Shown here: in pieces, positions 34,260 through 43,759 of the stretch
Layout: every line of letters begins with the position of its first letter
Numbering within the stretch: position 1 is the stretch's first letter
Assembly: GCF_017357245.1 (NCBI RefSeq)
Contig: NZ_CP071612.1
Coordinates: 127,001-191,000 of the forward strand
DNA: 64,000 nucleotides
Direction of reading: 5' to 3'
From: Rhizobium bangladeshense
GTDB lineage: Bacteria > Pseudomonadota > Alphaproteobacteria > Rhizobiales > Rhizobiaceae
Program-made: the position numbers and the translations under genes
Notes under the pieces: generated by a model
What the model was told of the DNA's origin: nothing
Seen by the model: only the letters and a program-made list of their open reading frames with translations
The model's database searches: none

Positions 34260-34691
34260 TCAGAGCGCCTTGGCGTTTTCCAGCAGCCGGCGGATATATT
34301 CGAGCGTCAGCTCGCGCTCGAAGCCGCGAAAGCCTTTGAACAGCGCCAAGTCCGCCTCACGCGCCGTCTCGATCGCCTGTGCCTCCATGGCACGGGCCAT
34401 CGGCGTGAGGAAGATCAGCTGCGCCCGCTTGTCGGAGGGATGCGGCCGGCGTTCAATCAGCCCGTCGCGAACCATGCGCGAAAGCGTATTGGCCATGGTC
34501 GCCTGCTCGATATCGACTCGATCGAGAAGCTGTTTCTGGGTCAGCCCGTCCTCGGCCCAGAGCTCCAGCAGGATGGGAAACTGACCGGGAGAGAAACCAA
34601 GCCCGACTGCCCGCTGCTGAAGCGAGCGGGCAAAACCCTTCGCCAGCTGGCTGGCAAGGTAAGCTCCCGAATCCATGCGGTTAAATCCCAT
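34260..34691 (-). CDS. MarR-family transcriptional regulator
   Basis: A 143-aa winged-helix repressor or activator. Family features are the first dimerisation helix (AYLASQLAKGFARSLQQRAV), SPGQFPILLELWAEDGLTQK, the recognition helix region DIEQATMANTLSRMVRDGLI, and the wing ERRPHPSDKRAQLIFLT. It converges with the GGDEF-EAL gene, 6 bases apart. The ligand and targets are unknown. It lies next to the polA-side sRNA candidate. Confidence 0.92.
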   Translation of the reverse strand: MGFNRMDSGAYLASQLAKGFARSLQQRAVGLGFSPGQFPILLELWAEDGLTQKQLLDRVDIEQATMANTLSRMVRDGLIERRPHPSDKRAQLIFLTPMARAMEAQAIETAREADLALFKGFRGFERELTLEYIRRLLENAKAL

Positions 34692-34790
34692 GATTGCAAG
34701 TTAGGCCCAAAACTGTGCCGGAGACAATGCAGCAAATCGCAGAGGACGCTCCAAAAATGTTAGCCGCGATCAGTGCTTCGCAGGCCCGGA

Positions 34791-34940
34791 AAACAAAAGT
34801 CGCCATGACCTGGAGGTTGGCCATGGCGACTTTAAAATGGGGACAAAGGCCCGGAGAGGGGGATAAGGCCTTTGTCCAAGCCTGATGCGGCGGGGGACAA
34901 GCCGGTTATCAGACCCGCGACGCGATCAATAGCGTCGGTA
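34791..34940 (-). ncRNA. Candidate small RNA upstream of polA with three C-loop hairpins (alpha-r7 / Smr7C-like)
   Basis: On the minus strand, three stem-loops follow each other. CTGAT...ATCAG (34912-34882) has loop TTGTCCCCC. GGACAAAGGCC / GGCCTTTGTCC (34877-34841) is a perfect 11-base stem with loop TTATCCCCCTCTCCG. GTCGCCATG / CATGGCGAC (34830-34799) has CCAACCTCCAGG in its loop and is followed by TTTTGTTTT. A promoter is plausible upstream (CTTGAA at 34975-34970, TACAAA at 34953-34948). The length of about 150 bases and the position beside polA fit my memory of the Sinorhizobium meliloti Smr7C locus. Confidence 0.65.
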
Positions 34941-35087
34941 ACATAGATTTGTAGCTACGAATGTGGTTTTTCAAGGGTCACGGTACGTTACAAATCGGTA
35001 ACAGTTCGGTGAGCAGAAATCCTTTCCGCTCCTGGCGCATCGAACTTTATATGGACCTCGTTCAGTGCCCGCGCTATCCATGCACGC

Positions 35088-38087
35088 ATGAAAAAAGGCG
35101 ATCACCTCTTCCTAGTCGATGGTTCCGGCTTCATCTTTCGGGCGTTTCACGCATTGCCGCCGCTGACGCGCAAGTCCGACGGCCTGCCGGTGGGCGCCGT
35201 TTCCGGTTTCTGCAACATGCTGTGGAAACTTTTGAGGGATGCGCGCAATACCGATGTCGGGGTGACGCCGACCCATCTTGCAGTCATCTTCGATTATTCC
35301 GCCAAGACCTTTCGCAAGGATCTCTACGACGCCTACAAGGCGAACCGCTCGGCGCCACCAGAAGAGCTCATCCCGCAATTCGGCCTCATAAGAGAGGCGA
35401 CGCGTGCCTTCAACCTGCCCTGCATCGAGACCGAGGGGTTCGAGGCCGATGACATCATCGCCACCTACGCCCGTCAGGCCGAGGCCGCGGGCGCCGATGT
35501 CACCATCGTCTCCTCCGACAAGGATCTGATGCAGCTCGTCACACCGAATGTCCACATGTATGACAGCATGAAGGACAAGCAGATCGGTATCCCCGACGTC
35601 ATCGAGAAATGGGGCGTGCCGCCGGAAAAGATGATCGACCTGCAGGCGATGACCGGCGATTCCGTCGACAATGTCCCCGGCATTCCCGGCATCGGCCCGA
35701 AAACGGCTGCCCAGCTCCTCGAGGAATATGGCGATCTCGACACGCTGCTCGACCGCGCCACCGAGATCAAGCAGGTCAAGCGCCGTGAGACGATCCTTGC
35801 CAATATCGAAATGGCGCGGCTTTCGCGCGAACTCGTGCGGCTGCGCACCGACGTGCCGCTCGATCTCGATCTCGACGCGCTGGTGCTGGAACCGCAGAAC
35901 GGCCCGAAGCTGATCGGCTTCCTCAAAACGATGGAATTCACGACGCTGACGCGACGCGTCGCCGAACTCTGCGACTGCGATGCGAGCGCCATCGAACCGG
36001 CTGTCGTCCCTATCGAATGGGGCGACGCAGCCCGTGGTCCCGATCTCGACGCGGTCGAGCCGGAACCCGTTGCCGGCGGCATCCCAGAGGTTTCGGGCGA
36101 ATCGGTGCCCGTGCCGCCGCGCGCAAAGGCGAAGGCCGGCGTCGAAGGTGCTTTTTCGCCCGCCGATCTTGCCAAGGCGCGTGCCGAGGCCTTTGCGACG
36201 CTGCCGTTCGATCATGCGAACTATGAGACGATCCGCGATCTGGCGACGCTGGACCGATGGATCGCCGATGCGCGCGACACCGGCCTGATGGCCTTCGATA
36301 CCGAAACCACGTCGCTGGATGCGATGCAGGCCGAACTTGTCGGTTTTGCAATGGCGATCGCCGACAATGTCACCGACCCCACAGGCACGAAGATTCGCGC
36401 CGCCTATTTGCCGCTCGCCCACAAGAACGGCGTCGGCGATCTGCTCGGCGGTGGCCTGGCCGAAAACCAGATCCCCATGGATGATGCCTTGCCGCGGCTG
36501 AAGGCATTGCTGGAGGACGAATCGGTACTCAAGGTCGCCCAGAACCTGAAATACGACTACCTCCTGATGAAGCGCTACGGCATCGAGACGAAGAGTTTCG
36601 ACGACACGATGCTGATCTCCTATGTGCTCGACGCCGGCACCGGCGCCCACGGCATGGACCCGCTCTCGGAAAAGTTCCTCGGCCATACGCCCATCCCCTA
36701 CAAGGACGTGGCGGGCAGCGGGAAGGCGAACGTCACCTTCGACCTCGTCGATATCGACCGCGCCACCCATTATGCCGCCGAAGACGCTGACGTGACGCTG
36801 CGCCTCTGGCTGGTCCTGAAGCCGCGGCTGGCGGCGGCGGGGCTGACCAGCGTTTACGAGCGGCTGGAGCGGCCGCTGTTGCCGGTGCTGGCGCGTATGG
36901 AAGCGCGTGGGATCACCGTCGACCGGCAGATCCTGTCGCGCCTGTCTGGCGAACTGGCCCAGGGTGCGGCGCGCTTGGAAGACGAGATCTACCAACTCGC
37001 CGGCGAGCGTTTCAATATCGGTTCGCCGAAGCAGCTCGGCGACATCCTGTTCGGCAAGATGGGCCTTGCCGGCGGCAGCAAGACGAAGACGGGACAATGG
37101 TCGACCTCCGCGTCGGTGCTCGAGGACCTTGCCGCTGCCGGTTTCGAGCTGCCGCGCAAGATCGTCGACTGGCGCCAGCTGACCAAGCTGAAATCCACCT
37201 ATACAGACGCGCTTCCCGGCTATGTCCATCCGGAAACCAGGCGGGTCCATACTTCCTATTCGCTGGCTTCGACGACCACGGGGCGCCTGTCCTCGTCCGA
37301 ACCGAACCTGCAGAACATTCCGGTGCGCACCGCTGAAGGCCGCAAGATCCGCACCGCCTTCATCTCGACGCCGGGTCGCAAACTGATCTCCGCGGACTAC
37401 AGCCAGATCGAACTGCGCGTGCTTGCCCATGTGGCCGAGATCCCGCAGCTGACCAAGGCCTTCGCGGATGGTGTCGACATCCACGCCATGACGGCCTCGG
37501 AAATGTTCGGCGTGCCGGTTGAAGGCATGCCGGGCGAGGTGCGCCGCCGCGCCAAGGCGATCAACTTCGGCATCATCTACGGCATCTCGGCCTTCGGCCT
37601 CGCCAACCAGCTCTCGATCGAGCGGTCGGAAGCCGGTGACTACATCAAGAAATATTTCGAGCGTTTCCCCGGCATCCGCGACTATATGGAAAGCCGCAAG
37701 GCGATGGCGCGCGACAAGGGTTATGTCGAAACGATCTTCGGCCGGCGAATCAACTATCCCGAAATCCGCTCGTCCAATCCCTCCGTGCGTGCCTTCAACG
37801 AGCGTGCGGCGATCAACGCGCCGATCCAGGGCTCGGCGGCCGACGTCATCCGCCGAGCGATGATCAAGATGGAGCCGGCCTTGGCCGAAGCCGGCCTTGC
37901 CGAGCGCGTTCGCATGCTGCTGCAGGTGCACGACGAACTCATCTTCGAAGTCGAGGACGAGGATGTCGAAAAGGCGATGCCGATCATCGTCTCGGTCATG
38001 GAAAACGCCACTATGCCAGCGCTCGAAATGCGCGTGCCGCTAAAGGTCGATGCCCGCGCCGCCAGCAATTGGGACGAGGCGCACTAA
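35088..38087 (+). CDS. polA: DNA polymerase I
   Basis: The 999-aa enzyme removes RNA primers and fills gaps. The N-terminal 5'-3' exonuclease shows LFLVDGSGFIFRAFHALPPL, EADDIIATYARQAE and DSVDNVPGIPGIGPKTAAQL. The 3'-5' proofreading domain is intact (MAFDTETTSLDAMQAE, NLKYDYLLMKRYG, HYAAEDADVTLRLWL). Polymerase motifs are A (SADYSQIELRVLAHVAEI), B (RRRAKAINFGIIYGISAFG) and C (LLQVHDELIFEVE). No ribosome binding site is evident before ATG 35088. Length is at the long end of the family because of a linker around 310-370. Confidence 0.97.
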   Translation: MKKGDHLFLVDGSGFIFRAFHALPPLTRKSDGLPVGAVSGFCNMLWKLLRDARNTDVGVTPTHLAVIFDYSAKTFRKDLYDAYKANRSAPPEELIPQFGLIREATRAFNLPCIETEGFEADDIIATYARQAEAAGADVTIVSSDKDLMQLVTPNVHMYDSMKDKQIGIPDVIEKWGVPPEKMIDLQAMTGDSVDNVPGIPGIGPKTAAQLLEEYGDLDTLLDRATEIKQVKRRETILANIEMARLSRELVRLRTDVPLDLDLDALVLEPQNGPKLIGFLKTMEFTTLTRRVAELCDCDASAIEPAVVPIEWGDAARGPDLDAVEPEPVAGGIPEVSGESVPVPPRAKAKAGVEGAFSPADLAKARAEAFATLPFDHANYETIRDLATLDRWIADARDTGLMAFDTETTSLDAMQAELVGFAMAIADNVTDPTGTKIRAAYLPLAHKNGVGDLLGGGLAENQIPMDDALPRLKALLEDESVLKVAQNLKYDYLLMKRYGIETKSFDDTMLISYVLDAGTGAHGMDPLSEKFLGHTPIPYKDVAGSGKANVTFDLVDIDRATHYAAEDADVTLRLWLVLKPRLAAAGLTSVYERLERPLLPVLARMEARGITVDRQILSRLSGELAQGAARLEDEIYQLAGERFNIGSPKQLGDILFGKMGLAGGSKTKTGQWSTSASVLEDLAAAGFELPRKIVDWRQLTKLKSTYTDALPGYVHPETRRVHTSYSLASTTTGRLSSSEPNLQNIPVRTAEGRKIRTAFISTPGRKLISADYSQIELRVLAHVAEIPQLTKAFADGVDIHAMTASEMFGVPVEGMPGEVRRRAKAINFGIIYGISAFGLANQLSIERSEAGDYIKKYFERFPGIRDYMESRKAMARDKGYVETIFGRRINYPEIRSSNPSVRAFNERAAINAPIQGSAADVIRRAMIKMEPALAEAGLAERVRMLLQVHDELIFEVEDEDVEKAMPIIVSVMENATMPALEMRVPLKVDARAASNWDEAH

Positions 38088-38243
38088 TCGCCTCATCAAA
38101 AAAAGCGAAGATTTTTCCACTTTACACAAGTCGTTGAAATGGCAGCAAACTGTCTCGGAAGGCCGTCTCGGATTGGTACGGCCGGAAGGAACTTATTAAC
38201 CTTCCTTTTCTATCCCGGTACGGTCGCAATTTGTTAGGCATGA

Positions 38244-40646
38244 GTGAGTAGCGGACGCATGCGTTTTCCCAGAACCAATTTGACCGATGCCGCGGAATTT
38301 TCCAGCGGGCTTGAAACGGAACTTCAGGAGGAAATTGCAGGCGAAAAGCCCGCCGCGCCGATCTGGCAGAGCAACTTCTCGCTCGCGCCGAACGTTCGCT
38401 TCACCCGCACGCCCGAAACGCTGATCAGCCGCCGCCGCCCATCGAACGAGCCTGTTCGCGGCGAACCGCAATCTGAACAGCAGGCAATACGGATCGAGCC
38501 GGTCGCGGTCGACGTCCCCTTCGACATCTATCTGCCGGAGCCCGGCGAACTTGCCGCAGCGCCGGCTCAGACGATCGAGACGCCGCAACCGCCGGCCGCC
38601 GCGGTGGAGGCTTCCCCCCTGCGCGCCGCTTCCGAACTGTCTTCGATTTCCGATTTCGCCTTCTGGGAAGTCATGGCCTTCGAAGAAGGCGAACCTGTGC
38701 GGGCGCCCGCGATCGTTCTTCCGAAGATCGAGACCGCGCCCGAATCGATCACCTCCCTGTTCCGCGTCATGGAATGGCGTCCGGGCGCGCTGAAGCCCGC
38801 CCCGTCGGCATCCCGCCCGACCCAGCCGCCGGCTGCCACGACCGCGCCGGTGGCTCCGCGCCCGCCGGCGGCGATTTCCCTGGAAAAGCCGCCGCGGGCT
38901 CGCGAGGCGACGATCGCGTTGGCGCCCCAGGCCGCACCCCAGGCCACTCCAATGCCTCAGGTCACGCCGGTGCTTCAGGCAGCCCCGATGCCTCAGGCCG
39001 CCCCCGTGGCTCAGGCCGCCCCGATGCTACAGGCCGCCCCCGCGCCTCGGCCGACGCCTCCGGTCGCTGCGGTCCTGCCGTCGCCGCGCCTAGCGACGAG
39101 GCCGGAAAAGGTCGATGCATCAGGCTATGAATTCCCGCCGCGTGCTCTCCTGCAGGAGCCGCCCGAACGTCTCGGTGAGATCATGTCGCAGGAGACGCTG
39201 GAGCAGAATGCCGGTCTTCTGGAGAGCGTGCTTGAGGATTTCGGCATCAAGGGCGAGATCATCCATGTCCGTCCGGGCCCCGTCGTCACCCTCTATGAAT
39301 TCGAGCCGGCGCCCGGTGTGAAGTCATCGCGCGTCATCGGCCTGGCCGACGATATCGCCCGCTCGATGTCGGCGCTTTCGGCCCGCGTCGCCGTGGTCCC
39401 CGGCCGCAACGTCATCGGCATCGAGTTGCCGAATGTCACCCGCGAAACAGTCTACTTCCGCGAGATGATCGAGAGCCAGGATTTCGACAAGAGCGGCTAC
39501 AAGCTGGCGCTCGGCCTCGGAAAGACCATCGGCGGTGAGCCTGTGATCGCAGAGCTCGCGAAGATGCCGCACCTGCTTGTTGCCGGCACCACCGGCTCGG
39601 GCAAATCGGTCGCCATCAACACGATGATCCTGTCGCTGCTTTATCGCATGACGCCGGAGCAGTGCCGGCTGATCATGGTCGACCCGAAAATGCTGGAACT
39701 CTCCGTCTATGACGGGATTCCGCATCTCCTGACGCCCGTCGTCACCGATCCGAAGAAGGCGGTCATGGCGCTGAAATGGGCGGTGCGCGAGATGGAGGAG
39801 CGTTATCGCAAGATGTCGCGCCTCGGCGTGCGCAACATCGACGGCTATAACGGCCGCGTCTCCCAGGCGCGCGAAAAGGGCGAGACCATCCATATCATGG
39901 TCCAGACCGGCTTCGATAAGGGAACGGGTGCGCCGATCGAGGAAAGCCAGGAACTGGATCTTGCGCCGATGCCCTATATCGTCGTCATCGTCGACGAAAT
40001 GGCCGACCTGATGATGGTCGCCGGCAAAGAGATCGAGGGTGCGATCCAGCGTCTGGCGCAGATGGCGCGTGCCGCGGGTATTCACCTGATCATGGCGACT
40101 CAGCGCCCTTCGGTCGACGTCATCACCGGCACGATCAAGGCGAATTTCCCGACTCGCATTTCATTCCAGGTCACCTCGAAGATTGACAGCCGCACCATCC
40201 TCGGCGAGCAGGGCGCCGAACAACTGCTCGGCCAGGGCGACATGCTGCATATGCAGGGGGGCGGACGCATCGCCCGCGTCCATGGTCCCTTCGTCTCCGA
40301 TGCTGAAGTGGAGAAGGTCGTTGCGCATCTGAAGACGCAGGGCCGCCCCGAATATCTCGACACCGTGACCGCCGACGAGGAGGAAGAACCGGAAGAGGAA
40401 GAGGCCGGCGCCGTTTTCGACAAGAGCGCCATGGCTTCCGAGGATGGCAACGAGCTTTACGAGCAGGCGGTCAAGGTGGTCATGCGCGACAAGAAGTGCT
40501 CGACCTCCTACATCCAGCGCCGCCTCGGCATCGGTTACAACAGAGCCGCTTCACTCGTCGAGCGCATGGAGAAGGAAGGCCTCGTCGGGCCGGCCAACCA
40601 TGTCGGTAAGCGCGAGATCGTCTCCGGACGGGGCGACGGGGATTGA
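38244..40646 (+). CDS. ftsK: FtsK/SpoIIIE-type DNA translocase without N-terminal membrane domain
   Basis: An 800-aa double-strand DNA motor for chromosome segregation. The motor part (about 310-690) has the alpha domain ([20 protein letters not shown]), Walker A in [19 protein letters not shown], Walker B in [15 protein letters not shown] and [20 protein letters not shown]. The C-terminal gamma winged helix is present ([20 protein letters not shown]), so it should recognise orienting sequences. The first 290 residues lack membrane helices and are proline/alanine-rich. GTG 38244 or ATG 38259 may be the start. The gene follows polA. Confidence 0.93.
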   Translation: MSSGRMRFPRTNLTDAAEFSSGLETELQEEIAGEKPAAPIWQSNFSLAPNVRFTRTPETLISRRRPSNEPVRGEPQSEQQAIRIEPVAVDVPFDIYLPEPGELAAAPAQTIETPQPPAAAVEASPLRAASELSSISDFAFWEVMAFEEGEPVRAPAIVLPKIETAPESITSLFRVMEWRPGALKPAPSASRPTQPPAATTAPVAPRPPAAISLEKPPRAREATIALAPQAAPQATPMPQVTPVLQAAPMPQAAPVAQAAPMLQAAPAPRPTPPVAAVLPSPRLATRPEKVDASGYEFPPRALLQEPPERLGEIMSQETLEQNAGLLESVLEDFGIKGEIIHVRPGPVVTLYEFEPAPGVKSSRVIGLADDIARSMSALSARVAVVPGRNVIGIELPNVTRETVYFREMIESQDFDKSGYKLALGLGKTIGGEPVIAELAKMPHLLVAGTTGSGKSVAINTMILSLLYRMTPEQCRLIMVDPKMLELSVYDGIPHLLTPVVTDPKKAVMALKWAVREMEERYRKMSRLGVRNIDGYNGRVSQAREKGETIHIMVQTGFDKGTGAPIEESQELDLAPMPYIVVIVDEMADLMMVAGKEIEGAIQRLAQMARAAGIHLIMATQRPSVDVITGTIKANFPTRISFQVTSKIDSRTILGEQGAEQLLGQGDMLHMQGGGRIARVHGPFVSDAEVEKVVAHLKTQGRPEYLDTVTADEEEEPEEEEAGAVFDKSAMASEDGNELYEQAVKVVMRDKKCSTSYIQRRLGIGYNRAASLVERMEKEGLVGPANHVGKREIVSGRGDGD
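38952..39059 (+). repeat. 18-base tandem repeat in the ftsK linker
   Basis: Six units encode hexapeptides of the type M-P-Q-A-A-P ([36 protein letters not shown]). The central units are nearly identical at DNA level, which suggests recent duplication by slippage in a flexible linker. Confidence 0.8.
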
Positions 40647-40676
40647 TAGGGCACGGGGTGCCCTACGCACTCCGAT

Positions 40677-41180
40677 TCATGTCCGTAAGGCTGCCAGCCG
40701 CACCGTCTCGCTGACGAATTCGGTCTTGCCGCCGGTATAGAAATCCCGATCGCCGCCGGCCTCCACAGCCAAGCGGCGTTTCAGCTCGGCATAGGCCCGG
40801 GCTCTTTCCGGGTGATCTCGGACATAGTCGCGAAACCGGATGCGCTCCCGGTGGGCGCGATTATCCGGGCCGCAGAGATAGAGCTTGAACCCGTGATCGT
40901 CATGATCGCGGGTGAAGCCCCATCGTTTCTCGCCTCTATCACCGTGGAAGACGAAATCGGTCGCGCGCATGATCTTGATTGCCATCGGCAGGACCTCGTC
41001 TGAGATCATGACGACATCGAGGTCGATCTTCGGCTTGGCCGCCAAGCCGGGCACCGACGTGCTGCCGATGTGATCGATGGTAAGCACGACCTCGCCGAGC
41101 AGCGCAGATATCTCGATGCTGACTTCAGCAAAGAGCCGCGGCCAGCAAGGGTCGTAATCGACGACTTTGATGGCGCGCAT
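40677..41180 (-). CDS. GrpB/UPF0157-family protein (nucleotidyltransferase fold)
   Basis: A 167-aa protein of the GrpB family (PF04229), a minimal nucleotidyltransferase-like fold. Family features include YDPCWPRLFAEVSIEISALL, TIDHIGSTSVPGLAAKPKID with the G-S-T and D-x-D elements, and DDHGFKLYLCGPDNRAHRER. It follows phnN by 9 bases on the same strand, so it is probably the last gene of the phosphonate operon, although the family has no proven link to phosphonates. The function is unknown. Confidence 0.87.
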   Translation of the reverse strand: MRAIKVVDYDPCWPRLFAEVSIEISALLGEVVLTIDHIGSTSVPGLAAKPKIDLDVVMISDEVLPMAIKIMRATDFVFHGDRGEKRWGFTRDHDDHGFKLYLCGPDNRAHRERIRFRDYVRDHPERARAYAELKRRLAVEAGGDRDFYTGGKTEFVSETVRLAALRT

Positions 41181-41189
41181 CCTGCTGCT

Positions 41190-41795
41190 CTACTGTGTCG
41201 AGTGCACTTCGGCCAGTAACCCGTCCAGGATTGCGATCATCTTCTGCTCGGCTTCTTCGAGCGAGCCGCTATTGTCGAGTTCCGTCACGTCGTAGTCGCC
41301 ACGCACGGTGAGCGGGCCGCGGGCAAGCCTGGCCATGATGTCCTCATGTGTCTCGCGCCCGCGCGCTTCCAGCCGGCTGGCGAGCACTTCGGGGCGGGCC
41401 GTGACATTGATGACCTTCAGTCGCGGGAAAGCGGCCTGGAAGCGGTGAAGCGCCGAGCGTGAGCCGTTGGCCACGACGAGATGGCCCCTTGATAGCGCCA
41501 CCGAGACCTCGGCGGGGATTCCGTATTTCAGGCCGTGCGCTTCCCACCAGACGGCGAAGGATCCTGACTGCTCCATGGCTGCAAAGCCTTCGAGCGAGAC
41601 GGAAAGATGATCCTCGCCGCCGGCATCGCGATGACGTGTGATGACGCGGCGGGCGAAATGCACATTTTCGCGGCCGGAAAAACGCCGCGCAGCGAGGTTC
41701 ATCAGCGTGTCCTTGCCGGCGCCGCTCGGCCCGACGACGACGACCATGATGCCGCGTTCGGCTCCGGCAGCCGCATGGGGTTCGTGCGGGGTCAT
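41190..41795 (-). CDS. phnN: Ribose 1,5-bisphosphate phosphokinase PhnN
   Basis: PhnN phosphorylates ribose 1,5-bisphosphate to PRPP, feeding the ribose product of the C-P lyase pathway back into metabolism. The 201-aa guanylate-kinase-like protein has the P-loop VVVVGPSGAGKDTLMNLAAR, VHFARRVITRHRDAGGEDHL and FAVWWEAHGLKYGIPAEVSV. Its ATG overlaps the phnM stop (ATGA). It belongs to the phn operon. Confidence 0.93.
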   Translation of the reverse strand: MTPHEPHAAAGAERGIMVVVVGPSGAGKDTLMNLAARRFSGRENVHFARRVITRHRDAGGEDHLSVSLEGFAAMEQSGSFAVWWEAHGLKYGIPAEVSVALSRGHLVVANGSRSALHRFQAAFPRLKVINVTARPEVLASRLEARGRETHEDIMARLARGPLTVRGDYDVTELDNSGSLEEAEQKMIAILDGLLAEVHSTQ

Positions 41796-42931
41796 GCGAC
41801 TCGGCGTCCCTGGCGCCAGACGGAGCGTGTCACCGGCACGCCATGCGAGCGGTGGACGCGGACGAGGTCGGCACGAAGTCCGGTTGCGATCCGGCCCCGA
41901 TCGTCGAGGCTGACGGTGCGAGCAGGAGTCGAAGTCACCATTGCGATCGCTTTCGGAAGAGTGATGCTCTCCACCTCGTCTGCGAGGATGAAGGGTGCAT
42001 GCAGCAGGCTGAGCGGCACGTAGTCGGACGACAGGACGTCGAGCACGCCCATTTCGGCGAGTTCGCGGGCGGCGATGTTGCCGGAATGGGATTTGCCGCG
42101 AACGATGTTGGGCGCGCCCATCAGCACGCTCATGCCGTGCTCGTGCGATGCCCGGGCGGCATCGAAGCTTGTCGGGAACTCGGCAAGGCGGACGCCATTA
42201 TCGATCGCCTCGTCGACGTGGGAAAGCGTGGCATCGTCATGGCTTGCAACCGTGATGCCGCGCTCGGCACAGACCTTGGCGATGGCGGCGCGATGCGGCG
42301 TCGAGTTGCGCGCCGATTCCGCCTGTCGTTTGGCGACGAACCGGGCGAAGGCTTCATTGCTCAGGCCCCGCTTCTTCTGATAGTAGAAGATGTACTGATC
42401 CATCGTCTGGAACTGCCGCTGCCCCGGCGCGTGATCCATCAACGAGACCAGCCGCACATGCGGGTCGTTTTCGAAATCGGCAAAATGTTCGAGCACGTTG
42501 TCGGCCGACACTTCGCAGCGCAGGTGGATGAGGTGCTCGGCGCGTAGCCTGCCTTCCTTTTCGGCCGACTGGATGGCGTCAGCCATCTCGCGCATCTCGC
42601 CATGTTCGAAACCGCCGTCCTCGTCCGCGCCCATGCGCAGGCAGTCGAAGACCGTCGTGATGCCCGATGTGACGATCTGCGCGTCGTGCGCCTGGACGGC
42701 AGCCGTCTTGTGCCAGCGGATGCCCGGACGCGGCTGATAATGGCCCTCGAGATGGTCGGTATGCAGTTCGACAAGGCCGGGAATAATGTAGTCGCCTTCA
42801 AAATCTTCGCCGACTACCGAATTGCCTTCGGAGATGTCAGCGATCTTGCCGTCGCGTATGAGGATCGATCCTGAGAGGATGTCGTCCTCGAGAACGATGC
42901 GGGCGTTGGAAAAGACGGTCTCTTTGCTCAT
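41792..42931 (-). CDS. phnM: Alpha-D-ribose 1-methylphosphonate 5-triphosphate diphosphatase PhnM
   Basis: PhnM removes pyrophosphate from the ribose phosphonate triphosphate made by PhnGHIL, giving the C-P lyase substrate. The 379-aa amidohydrolase has the metal-binding motif IIPGLVELHTDHLEGHYQPR, RCEVSADNVLEHFADFENDP, and GITVASHDDATLSHVDEAID with metal histidine and aspartate. SSDYVPLSLLHAPFILADEV is the usual C-terminal metal aspartate region. ATG at 42931 matches the family start MSKETVFSNARIVLEDD. It sits between the DUF1045 gene (13 bases) and phnN (overlap). Confidence 0.94.
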   Translation of the reverse strand: MSKETVFSNARIVLEDDILSGSILIRDGKIADISEGNSVVGEDFEGDYIIPGLVELHTDHLEGHYQPRPGIRWHKTAAVQAHDAQIVTSGITTVFDCLRMGADEDGGFEHGEMREMADAIQSAEKEGRLRAEHLIHLRCEVSADNVLEHFADFENDPHVRLVSLMDHAPGQRQFQTMDQYIFYYQKKRGLSNEAFARFVAKRQAESARNSTPHRAAIAKVCAERGITVASHDDATLSHVDEAIDNGVRLAEFPTSFDAARASHEHGMSVLMGAPNIVRGKSHSGNIAARELAEMGVLDVLSSDYVPLSLLHAPFILADEVESITLPKAIAMVTSTPARTVSLDDRGRIATGLRADLVRVHRSHGVPVTRSVWRQGRRVA

Positions 42932-42944
42932 ATCGTCAGGTCTT

Positions 42945-43640
42945 TCAGCATTTGGCGCCGCGGAGCGGCAGCCAGGAATGAACTTTGAATGGGGCGCCGC
43001 GCGTCTCCTCGGTAAAGACGGCAAGCCCGGAAATCGAAAGCGGCCGGCCGATGAAACCGGCAAAACGCTCAGTCAGGATCGCCTTCATGACATCGGCGCG
43101 CTCGGCGGGTACCTGGCCGCTCAGGGTCATGTGAAAACCGAAATCCTCCATGACGTAAGGATAACCCCAGCGTTGCAGATTTGCGCGCTGGCTTTCGCTG
43201 AGCTTCTCCGGGTTGCGCCGCGCGATGTCGACATCGGAGAGCGCTGCGCGAAAGGGCTCGAAGGATTTTACCACCTTCGCGGCGAAATCCTGAAGAGGTT
43301 GATGAAGAGAGCCGGGAACAAGGGCAAAAAAGCGGCCGAGCTGGCCGAGCACGAGTTCGGGAATCTCGAAGGCCGGCGTGCGCGCAGCAAACTCTTCGGC
43401 AACCGCCATGAGATCCTTCTCGGTGACGGAGGCGGCGAGCGAAAACGGCGCCTTGATCGTGGCGTGAAAGCCGTAGCGGCGCGGCTCGGCGGTCAGCTCG
43501 AACTGTTCCGCAGCACCGAGCATCTCATGTTTCGGTGCAGGATAAGTCTCGCCCGTAAAGGCGTCACGACCGAGCCAGAGCGAGGCCGCGCCGGTCAGGG
43601 GATCATCCTTCGGCGGCGAGAAATAGAGAGCGTAGCGCAA
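42945..43640 (-). CDS. DUF1045 protein, 2H-phosphoesterase-like, of phosphonate operons
   Basis: A 231-aa protein of the DUF1045 family (PF06299), often found in phn operons. Two HxT-type motifs, YGFHATIKAPFSLAAS and DFGFHMTLSGQVPAE, are the marks of the 2H phosphoesterase fold and suggest hydrolysis of a cyclic phosphodiester. A cyclic phosphate is in fact a product of the C-P lyase reaction, so a role in opening it is a fair guess. The start is TTG at 43640 (LRYALYFSPPKDDPL), with AGGA about 9 bases upstream. The codons before it give no family similarity. Confidence 0.85.
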   Translation of the reverse strand: MRYALYFSPPKDDPLTGAASLWLGRDAFTGETYPAPKHEMLGAAEQFELTAEPRRYGFHATIKAPFSLAASVTEKDLMAVAEEFAARTPAFEIPELVLGQLGRFFALVPGSLHQPLQDFAAKVVKSFEPFRAALSDVDIARRNPEKLSESQRANLQRWGYPYVMEDFGFHMTLSGQVPAERADVMKAILTERFAGFIGRPLSISGLAVFTEETRGAPFKVHSWLPLRGAKC

Positions 43641-43759
43641 GGCTGTTATCCTGGGGATCGTCGAGATGGGGAGCGCAATGTGCAGTGATTTGGCGGCGAA
43701 CCGCAAGCAGGCTCCCCGGCTAAAAGATTTCCGTGACAGAATGATGATGCGGCAGCTCT

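Noticed and set aside
35112..37931. 939-codon minus-strand frame opposite polA
   Set aside because: Antisense shadow of polA. The high-GC third positions of the real gene suppress stop codons on the other strand.
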